This document shows, piece by piece, positions 42,074 through 47,409 of a stretch of DNA of 47,409 nt; within the stretch, counting starts at the first letter, position 1; every line of letters begins with the position of its first letter. The position numbers were made by a program, and so were the translations under genes. The stretch is from CAYRHN01 sp964424115. Its GTDB lineage: Bacteria > Chloroflexota > Anaerolineae > Anaerolineales > Anaerolineaceae. Where the stretch lies: contig CAYRHN010000020.1 in NCBI GenBank assembly GCA_964424115.1, positions 1 through 47,409 on the forward strand. The letters are read 5' to 3'. The notes under the pieces were generated by a model, which saw only the letters and a list, made by a program, of their open reading frames with translations, was not told where the DNA came from and made no database searches.

Positions 42074-44254
42074 TTATCTCCCCCTGGCCAACAAGTTGGG
42101 GAATAACCCCTCCCCTTTTTCCTCCCCCAGCACTTCTGCAGCAGCCCGGAGCGTTAGCTCCCTGTACCGGCCCCAGTCCACCTGGCGCGGATCGGGCGGG
42201 ATGGGCTGCCCCCAGGCATGCACCCCCGGCTCGCCAAGAGTGCAGAGGAAGCGCACACGCTGTCCGGGGCGCAGATTGCGCCCCATAGCGGCCAGTTGCA
42301 AGGCGGCGCGCGCGGCAGGCGAGGGGCTGCGGTAATCCTCCAACTTACGCGAGAGGCGCTGGGAGAGCACCAACCCCTCCAGTGGGACCCGCCCAGCGCG
42401 CAGATCAAACAGGCGTTCAGCCAGCACCTGGCGCGCTTCTTTGTATCCTTGCGAGGGATGCTCATAGCGCGCCAGAATCTGCAACAACTCCATTTGCACA
42501 TTGGCAACCCAGGCAGGGGTGTCGTGCCGCCGGGCAGCCAGGCCGCGCACCTTGAGCGTGCCGTCCTGGAAAACGCCAAAGTAGCGGTTGGCAACTGAAC
42601 GGTTGGCGCTCTGGCGCGAGGCCAGGAAAACCACCCAGCGGTAGATGCCGTCCAGCGCGATAGGCAACCCGCAACGCAGCTCAACTTCTTCCAGCAAGGC
42701 ATCGTAGTCTTTAGGCTGATCCCAGCCCGGGCGGTGGATCCACAGTCCGTCCACATACATGTGCAGCACCTCACCGTCCATGTCCTCGGCGGCCTCCTTG
42801 GCGCGCAGCAGCAGCTCGCGGCTGCAGGCGGTGACCGCCTGGTGTGCCTCGATGCGCCCAAAGCGGGCGTTCTTATAGCCCAGGTAGCCAAAGCAGGTGA
42901 CCAGCAGCCACTTGAGTGCCGAGGCGCGCGCCTTCAGCTCCCCCAGACGCGGGTCCCAGGCGGGCAGGGAGAGGATCTGGCGCTTGAGGGCAATGCGGCG
43001 GGTGAGGATCGGCTCCAGCGCCAACGGGACAATACCCCGGCGAGCGTTATTCACGCTGAGGTCTACCCCAGGGATGGGTTGGTCATACTGCCCCGAAGGG
43101 CCGACTGTCTCGGGCGAGAGGTTGTAGTAGACCATGATGGCCGGGTACATTGAGATGAAGTCGATCTCGGCTACGTCGCGGTGCAGCCCGACCAGCGGCT
43201 GGTAGACCAGCCCACCCTGGTCGGCGGCAAATTGCGCTGAGGCAGGCTTGAGCGCCTCGGGCTGCTGCTTCTGCCAGGGGATGAGCACGCCCTGGCGCAA
43301 AGCGGTGAGCATCTGTACGGCGGAGATGCCCGTCCCCGGCGAAGCGCGTGCGGCGGTCTGCACCGGCAGACAGGTGGCGCGGGCCGATTCCAGGACCCCC
43401 TCCAGACCGTAATCTTTCCAGAGCATGGCGTTCTGGCGGTCGATATGCCAGCGCCCGGCAAGGTGCACCTGCGCGCCGCGGTAAACGATCTGCCCATAAG
43501 AGAAGTAGCTGCGCTCGTCGATGCGGCGCACCCTCGTCAGGCCGAAGCGGTTGAGGTTGAGGCCGAGGTCCAGCAGGCGCGGCAGTAGCCAGGTGTCACC
43601 CCAATCGGTCAGGATCAGGTCGGGATCGTGGCTGCGCAGCAGCGCGTTGAGGTTGGACAGCAGTGCGCGCGGAGGAAAGAGGCGCAGGTGGCACTCTTCC
43701 GGGGGTTGAAGCCCCCGGCAACAAATGGCTTTGGGTTCGCCAAGGGCCGGATCGCAATCCGGGGCCAGCTCCAACACGCGCAGCGGGGGGAGGGGAGGCG
43801 AGGTCTCCAACGGCTCGATGAACTGCACACACCCGTCTTGCAAAATCAGGCGGCAGGCAGAAAGAACGCCCACCCCGGTCTCTGCCGCATAGCGCAGGCT
43901 GAAGGGCAGGTCGGAATCGGCATATTCGAGGTGCGGGAAGCGGTGGCTGGAGAGACGAAAAAGACCCTCAATGTCGCGCGGCTGGCTTTCCACAGAAAGC
44001 ACCGGCACCAGCTTGCCGGAGAAGGCCTCCATACGCAAGATGCGGGTGAGGGTGGGCGGAAATTCCAGTTGGGCGAGAAAGCGCATCAGTCCGTCCAGTT
44101 GGACGGGGTCGCCGTGGGCGTAGAAGCGGGAGCGCATGGGGTGATTGAGACGCAGACGCCGGCCATCCTGGTCAATCAGCCATAGCGCCGCGCCGCCCAC
44201 GGGGTCAGGGTCGGTTTCGATCAACCAGCCGCGCAGTTCAGTCGCCAGAGGAAT
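42074..44254 (-). CDS. Divergent family B DNA polymerase with altered motif C
   Basis: From the start used here the protein has about 726 residues. The polymerase half shows motif A D-F-I-S-M-Y-P-A-I-M (from Asp365), G-G-L-V-Y-Q-P before it, and motif B A-L-K-W-L-L-V-T-C-F-G-Y-L-G-Y (about 446-460). Motif C reads Y-V-D-G-L-W (500-505) where the family has Y-x-D-T-D-S, so the second, catalytic Asp is Leu. The exonuclease half keeps the H-D-P-D-L-I-L region but its acidic motifs are not evident. The polymerase may be inactive, structural, or use a changed site. The start is uncertain: the only ribosome site, GGAGG (44261-44265), lies six bases before an ATT; CTG (44248) and TTG (44224) follow. 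The frame overlaps the 87-residue gene. Third gene of a RecA-like/small/PolB unit. Confidence 0.85.
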   Translation of the reverse strand: MPLATELRGWLIETDPDPVGGAALWLIDQDGRRLRLNHPMRSRFYAHGDPVQLDGLMRFLAQLEFPPTLTRILRMEAFSGKLVPVLSVESQPRDIEGLFRLSSHRFPHLEYADSDLPFSLRYAAETGVGVLSACRLILQDGCVQFIEPLETSPPLPPLRVLELAPDCDPALGEPKAICCRGLQPPEECHLRLFPPRALLSNLNALLRSHDPDLILTDWGDTWLLPRLLDLGLNLNRFGLTRVRRIDERSYFSYGQIVYRGAQVHLAGRWHIDRQNAMLWKDYGLEGVLESARATCLPVQTAARASPGTGISAVQMLTALRQGVLIPWQKQQPEALKPASAQFAADQGGLVYQPLVGLHRDVAEIDFISMYPAIMVYYNLSPETVGPSGQYDQPIPGVDLSVNNARRGIVPLALEPILTRRIALKRQILSLPAWDPRLGELKARASALKWLLVTCFGYLGYKNARFGRIEAHQAVTACSRELLLRAKEAAEDMDGEVLHMYVDGLWIHRPGWDQPKDYDALLEEVELRCGLPIALDGIYRWVVFLASRQSANRSVANRYFGVFQDGTLKVRGLAARRHDTPAWVANVQMELLQILARYEHPSQGYKEARQVLAERLFDLRAGRVPLEGLVLSQRLSRKLEDYRSPSPAARAALQLAAMGRNLRPGQRVRFLCTLGEPGVHAWGQPIPPDPRQVDWGRYRELTLRAAAEVLGEEKGEGLFPNLLARGR

Positions 44255-44501
44255 GGTCTGCCTCCAGCAGCACGCGCAAGCGCTGCACTTCCTTGTGTTC
44301 CTCCAGCAGCATGGCAAGGAGGATGATCTCCATCGGCAGGGCGTGCCCGGCATAGGCTGCGGCAGCCAGGTGCTGGTGAGCAGCGTCGAACAGCTCGTCA
44401 AAGGCAAGTTGGTCAGCGCGGCGTAAGGCGCGGCGGAAGCGCGCCAGGGATTGCTCCTGCTGGAGAAAAACCTGGGTGACGGACGGGAGGGTGCGGCCCA
44501 T
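44238..44501 (-). CDS. Small helical protein (87 residues) of the PolB cassette
   Basis: The ATG at 44501 has GGAGG five bases upstream. The product is almost all helical, with two R/A/L-rich amphipathic stretches (about 10-50 and 57-82) and no cysteines, membrane segments or known DNA-binding motif. It starts one base after the RecA-like gene's stop and overlaps the polymerase frame by about 17 bases, so it is certainly part of the unit. I do not recognise the family. A bridging subunit between the RecA-like protein and the polymerase is a guess. Confidence 0.75.
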   Translation of the reverse strand: MGRTLPSVTQVFLQQEQSLARFRRALRRADQLAFDELFDAAHQHLAAAAYAGHALPMEIILLAMLLEEHKEVQRLRVLLEADHSSGD

Positions 44502-44502
44502 C

Positions 44503-45051
44503 TTATCCTCCGAACAGGGCAGGCTGGACTGCAACCACCGGCGCGGGCGGCTCGATCTCCCAGGTTTGCCCGGCGTAGCGGGCCAACGCACGCAGCATGG
44601 GCGCGGATTGCCCGGGGGTGAGGCCGTGGTTGGGGCGCGCCCAGACCAGCAGCGGGGCATGCTGACCGGCGCAGCGCAGGCCAGAAAGCGCGCGGGAGAA
44701 GAGGCGCAGGCGCTCACTCAGGCGCACGCCCTCATCGCCAAAGGTAGCCAGCAAGTCCAGCACCAGGGTTGGGGTGCGGGCACTGGCGGCCTCCTCGAGC
44801 AGCAGAACCATCTGGTGGCAGGTGAAGGCGCGTGCCAGTTCCACGCGTTGCAGGGTGGGCTGGTAGTCCACCAGACGGCGGCGCAGGGATCGCGCCAGTT
44901 CATAAACATTGAAAGTATTGCCGCCATCCAGCACGCGCAGGGGACCCCGGCAGGCCAATTCGGCAGCCAGCTCAAACAGGCCGGGCAGGCACTCGCGCGG
45001 GGCAAGCAGCAGGCTGTAGGCGCCGGGAGTGGGAAGCGGAATCATTTTCAT
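44503..45051 (-). CDS. RecA/Rad51-like protein without a P-loop
   Basis: The 182-residue protein resembles the core of RecA/RadA-type ATPases: V-L-D-G-G-N-T-F-N-V-Y (40-50), R-V-E-L-A-R-A-F-T-C-H-Q (69-80) and a hydrophobic strand T-L-V-L-D-L-L-A-T-F (95-104) like Walker B. The Walker A site (G-x-x-x-x-G-K-T) is missing; L-L-A-P-R-E-C-L-P-G stands in its place, so ATP hydrolysis is unlikely. The ImuA/SulA-like proteins of mutagenesis cassettes are comparable RecA-like partners of a polymerase. The start is ATG 45051 or 45045, neither with a clear ribosome site; upstream in-frame sequence up to 45201 has no sign of being coding. It is the first gene of the cassette. Confidence 0.7.
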   Translation of the reverse strand: MKMIPLPTPGAYSLLLAPRECLPGLFELAAELACRGPLRVLDGGNTFNVYELARSLRRRLVDYQPTLQRVELARAFTCHQMVLLLEEAASARTPTLVLDLLATFGDEGVRLSERLRLFSRALSGLRCAGQHAPLLVWARPNHGLTPGQSAPMLRALARYAGQTWEIEPPAPVVAVQPALFGG

Positions 45052-45058
45052 GTTGAGA

Positions 45059-45089
45059 GGATAGCGCGGCGGCAGGACGAATGCTATCC
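45059..45089. promoter_or_regulatory. Inverted repeat before the RecA-like gene
   Basis: GGATAGC (45059-45065) and GCTATCC (45083-45089) form 7-bp arms around 17 bases, directly upstream of the start at 45051. The spacing suits a dimeric repressor. It does not resemble the GAAC-N4-GTTC or CTG-N10-CAG SOS boxes. Confidence 0.45.
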
Positions 45090-45249
45090 CACTTACGGGG
45101 GAGAAGGCGGGGATTGGCGGGGTAACCCGTTGGGGGGAGGGGAAATCTTTAACCGCGAGGGCACGAAGAAAACGCGAAGGTTTTCGAGAGAGGAAAAACA
45201 TAAAAACTTTGTAGGTCTTAATTACTTCGTTTCTTTGTGATGAGCCTGT

Positions 45250-45657
45250 TTACTCCCAGGTAGAGAAATCCCAGCCAGCCAGGCAGGTACGCAGGTCTTC
45301 CTTGGTGCGCAGGCCGAGCCTGGCCAACAGGTTGCGGAGGTGGGTCTTGACCGTCTCAGGGGAAATGCCCAGGCGGGCAGCGATCTGACGGTTGGTGTAT
45401 CCCAGGCAAGTCAGGGCGGCCACCTCCTGCTCGCGGGGGGTGAGCGCACGCCAGAGTTCCAATCCTGCGGCAGCCTGGCGGCGATCCTCTAACGCAACCT
45501 GAAACAGGCGCGCGGCAACCTGCTCTGGCCGGCGTTTCTCCTGCCGTGCCAGGTCTTCCAAAAAGGCGCGCGCGGGGGTGTCCAGATCAAAGTGCAGGGT
45601 TTTGGCAGTCTCGCGCCGCAACCCCAACCAGCGCATAAGAGTATTCAAGAAGTTCAT
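45250..45657 (-). CDS. LuxR-type HTH regulator with a short N-terminal domain
   Basis: The 135-residue protein ends in a LuxR/NarL HTH (about 70-130; L-T-P-R-E-Q-E-V-A-A-L, Y-T-N-R-Q-I-A-A-R-L-G-I-S, T-V-K-T-H-L). There is no receiver or ligand domain. The N-terminal part has a strand followed by helices (F-D-L-D-T-P-A-R-A-F-L-E-D-L-A-R) that is reminiscent of ribbon-helix-helix proteins. I start at the ATG at 45657, which lies close behind a promoter; the longer frame to 45729 would run through that promoter. It is upstream of and co-directional with the PolB cassette, 198 bases away, and may control it or the divergent ung. Confidence 0.82.
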   Translation of the reverse strand: MNFLNTLMRWLGLRRETAKTLHFDLDTPARAFLEDLARQEKRRPEQVAARLFQVALEDRRQAAAGLELWRALTPREQEVAALTCLGYTNRQIAARLGISPETVKTHLRNLLARLGLRTKEDLRTCLAGWDFSTWE

Positions 45658-45674
45658 GCAGTTTCTCTGGATAT

Positions 45675-45703
45675 AGTATAATAGAAAATTTGTTCTTATA
45701 CAA
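45675..45703 (-). promoter_or_regulatory. Promoter of the LuxR-type gene
   Basis: Minus-strand TTGTAT (45698-45703), 17 bases, TATACT (45675-45680), about 18 bases before the ATG. The transcript would have a very short leader. It lies in the 357-base gap 45658-46014, whose other recognisable element is the ung promoter. Confidence 0.55.
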
Positions 45704-45800
45704 GATAAGACACAATGCTGACAGATCACCGGTTTGTTGGGTGACCCCCAGCAATGAAATAGGTTGCCCCTGCCCTCGCAACACTTCTACTCCCCGCGGC

Positions 45801-45830
45801 TTGCCAATTATCTCTTCAGGGGTGTATACT
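45801..45830 (+). promoter_or_regulatory. Likely ung promoter
   Basis: TTGCCA (45801-45806), 18 bases, TATACT (45825-45830), about 185 bases before the ung ATG. No open frame or known RNA was seen in the long leader. It is back to back with the LuxR-type promoter. Confidence 0.45.
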
Positions 45831-46014
45831 CTTTTTGCTGTTCATAATGGTCTTTCTGCTTAGTCTGAAATCCGCATTCACTTTATTCCGGGATCAATCA
45901 TTGGGGAAGAAAGCCATATCAAAATGGGTTGTAAAATTATTCTGTTAGAAGTGATCTGTGATCTCAACCCGTCGCAGGCCTGCATTCCACCGTGGCCAGC
46001 GCAAGGAGCTGTGT

Positions 46015-46692
46015 ATGCCCATTCCAGATAGCTGGCTTCCCGCTCTGGAGAGCGAAACTACCCAATCCTATTACCAGGACCTCTATCGTTTTGTAGGCGA
46101 AGAACGCCGCAAATATCGGGTTTATCCACCAGGAGAAGATGTATTTAATGCTTTGCGCTATACACCTTTAGACCGGGTACGCGTGGTGATCATTGGCCAG
46201 GATCCATACCATGAAGAAAATCAGGCCCACGGGTTAGCGTTTTCGGTGCGTCCGGGGGTAGCACTTCCTCCCTCGTTGGTGAATATATTCAAAGAATTGC
46301 ATGATGATACCCAATTTCGCATTCCTAACCACGGCTGCTTGATCCCTTGGGCTGAACAGGGGGTGCTGCTCTTGAATGCCGTACTGACAGTGCGAGCTCA
46401 CCAGGCTAACTCTCATCAAGGGAAAGGCTGGGAGAATTTCACCGACGCCGTGCTGCGCGCAATCAACGCCAGAGACAACCAGGTGGTCTTTCTGCTCTGG
46501 GGAAGTTATGCCCAGCGGAAGGCCGAATGGATTGATGGAAGCCGCCACACCATATTGAAAGCACCCCACCCTTCACCGCTGTCTGCCACCCGCGGCTTCT
46601 TTGGATGCCGCCACTTTTCCAAAACCAACGCGGCTCTCCAATCAGCCGGGTTGCCCCCCATCGACTGGCAACTGCCGGATTTGAAGTCTTAA
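46015..46692 (+). CDS. ung: Uracil-DNA glycosylase, family 1
   Basis: The 225-residue protein has the family 1 signature G-Q-D-P-Y-H (61-66; Asp63 activates water), L-L-N-A-V-L-T-V for uracil recognition, and H-P-S-P-L-S-A (185-191) whose His stabilises the leaving uracil. It removes uracil from DNA in base-excision repair. The ATG at 46015 has AAGGAG six bases upstream, which excludes the 19-residue longer frame starting at 45958. It is transcribed away from the LuxR-type gene and PolB cassette. Family B polymerases of archaea stall at template uracil, so the neighbourhood may be meaningful, but that is speculation. Confidence 0.96.
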   Translation: MPIPDSWLPALESETTQSYYQDLYRFVGEERRKYRVYPPGEDVFNALRYTPLDRVRVVIIGQDPYHEENQAHGLAFSVRPGVALPPSLVNIFKELHDDTQFRIPNHGCLIPWAEQGVLLLNAVLTVRAHQANSHQGKGWENFTDAVLRAINARDNQVVFLLWGSYAQRKAEWIDGSRHTILKAPHPSPLSATRGFFGCRHFSKTNAALQSAGLPPIDWQLPDLKS

Positions 46693-46761
46693 AATAAGTC
46701 CGGCATTGAGGTTGAACTTCGCCAGCCCGGCGGTCTGAGATTCCGCAATGTACCTACGAAT

Positions 46762-46785
46762 TGCAATACCTTAACTGCTATTGCA
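46762..46785 (+). terminator. Inverted repeat between ung and the DUF488 gene
   Basis: TGCAATA (46762-46768) and TATTGCA (46779-46785) form a 7-bp stem with a 10-base loop between two convergent genes. No T run follows on either strand, so termination here is only possible. Confidence 0.35.
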
Positions 46786-46813
46786 GGGACGGGAGAGATA
46801 GCTCATCCCTTCC

Positions 46814-47161
46814 TTACAGGCGGGCTTCCAGGTACATTTTGAGCGCCTGGGCATTATTATGCTCCCTGTCTTGGGCAGCGTACAGCAAGGTCACATTACC
46901 TAACCGTGCCGCCTCCACAACCAGCTGCCAGACTGCGGGTTTGCCATCCAGTTCTGCAAAGTACAGGCGGCAGAATTCCTCCCACCTGGCAGGATCGTGT
47001 CCGAACCAGCGGCGTAAGTCCTCACTGGGAGCAACCTCTTTCAGCCATCCCTCCATTTTCAGCGCTTCCTTTTTCACACCACGCGGCCAAAGACGGTCTA
47101 CCAGGAAGCGAGTCCCATCATCTGGAGAAGGCGGGTCATATGCACGTTTGGTCTGGATCAT
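46814..47161 (-). CDS. DUF488 family protein (YeaO-like)
   Basis: The 115-residue protein has the DUF488 pattern R-A-Y-D-P-P near the N terminus, F-L-V-D-R-L-W-P-R-G-V-K-K (about 19-31), W-L-K-E-V-A-P-S, W-F-G-H-D-P-x-R-W-x-E-F and V-T-L-L-Y-A-A-Q-D near the end. The family is widespread and has no settled biochemical role. I start at the ATG at 47161; the in-frame extension to 47197 is AT-rich upstream sequence. The gene appears monocistronic and convergent with ung. Confidence 0.93.
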   Translation of the reverse strand: MIQTKRAYDPPSPDDGTRFLVDRLWPRGVKKEALKMEGWLKEVAPSEDLRRWFGHDPARWEEFCRLYFAELDGKPAVWQLVVEAARLGNVTLLYAAQDREHNNAQALKMYLEARL

Positions 47162-47223
47162 TGTTATAAATCCCTTATATAAAATTAACAAAGACAAATG
47201 CTTTTCTCAGGGAGCGAACCGAA

Positions 47224-47280
47224 TTGTTAGTCTTTGCCATCAGTACTGGCACACGCACCTTCTAACAACGCGGTTTTTTT
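47224..47280 (+). other. Nested hairpin followed by seven T
   Basis: Outer arms TTGTTAG (47224-47230) and CTAACAA (47262-47268) enclose inner arms TGCCA (47235-47239) and TGGCA (47247-47251); GCGG and seven T (47274-47280) follow. On the plus strand this looks like the 3' end of a transcript, yet the nearest plus-strand gene ends 530 bases earlier. It may be a small RNA or the leader attenuator of a gene beyond the edge. In 47281-47409 I see nothing firm. Confidence 0.35.
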
Positions 47281-47409
47281 CTCTAATCTCCTTTTGTCCT
47301 AATTGTACAGCAATTTTTCACAACCATATTATCTAAAAGAGATTCGCCATCTGGAGGTAGTGTATCTTTAACACATGAAATGTTTGGCAAGGGACAAATC
47401 AAATTCAAT

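Noticed and set aside
42154..42891. A 245-codon minus-strand frame inside the polymerase region
   Set aside because: It is a shifted frame of the PolB gene; the PolB frame carries motifs A, B and C.
47377..47409. Start of a plus-strand gene at the right edge (ATG at 47379)
   Set aside because: GGAGG lies about 20 bases away, too far, and only ten codons are visible.

Overview
The window looks like a chromosomal piece of a free-living Chloroflexota bacterium, most likely class Anaerolineae. This is an inference, not a marker-based assignment. It rests on the gene mix: a giant YDG-repeat surface protein ending in a short YLP-type tail, lipoprotein binding proteins with Pro/Thr linkers, several carbohydrate ABC importers, a multi-GAF/PAS HD-GYP regulator, GluRS beside GlnRS, and DUF62 with an ECF importer. 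No rRNA, tRNA, CRISPR array, insertion sequence or phage gene was seen. Coding density is high, and the only gene-free stretches over 300 bases (7126-7452 and 45658-46014) are divergent promoter regions.

Layout. 1-3624: 3' part of a surface protein built from exact 85-codon repeats. 3706-7125 (-): cytoplasmic GAF/PAS/HD-GYP c-di-GMP phosphodiesterase. 7453-11593 (+): ECF vitamin-type importer (S component, fused double ATPase, T component) followed by a SAM hydrolase of the DUF62 family. 11761-14319 (+): ClpB. 14379-17356 (-): GH3 beta-glucosidase translationally coupled to an ICMT-like membrane methyltransferase. 17489-18562 (+): unrecognised 357-residue protein. 18640-23661 (-): ChvE/GguA/GguB-type monosaccharide importer whose binding protein is tandemly duplicated and frameshifted. 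23890-26548: a convergent two-component pair, a REC-HTH-REC regulator and a histidine kinase fused to a degenerate ABC ATPase domain. 26722-29912 (-): glnS then gltX. 30093-41878 (-): a chitin/GlcNAc-type utilisation cluster. 42074-45657 (-): a LuxR-type regulator, then a RecA-like protein, an 87-residue protein and a divergent family B DNA polymerase. 46015-46692 (+): uracil-DNA glycosylase. 46814-47161 (-): DUF488 protein.

How the parts fit. The 30-42 kb cluster reads as one pathway. A secreted GH18 lipoprotein would cut chitin-like polymer and an ABC importer would take up oligomers. A NagZ-type GH3 would release GlcNAc, and a ROK-like kinase, a PIG-L deacetylase and a SIS-domain isomerase/deaminase candidate would convert it to central metabolites, under a ROK repressor. 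The deacetylase and deaminase are non-canonical (no NagA or NagB). The ChvE-type importer lies next to a kinase that carries an ABC domain of the same sugar-ATPase type, which suggests an unusual sugar-sensing circuit. The RecA-like / small protein / PolB cassette near ung is a candidate uncharacterised DNA repair or mutagenesis module.

Two binding-protein genes are broken near their N termini: a 1-base frameshift in chvE and a TAA at codon 4 of the GlcNAc-cluster binding protein. Sequencing error and real inactivation cannot be separated from the sequence alone. In all three importer operons a strong stem-loop follows the substrate-binding component.
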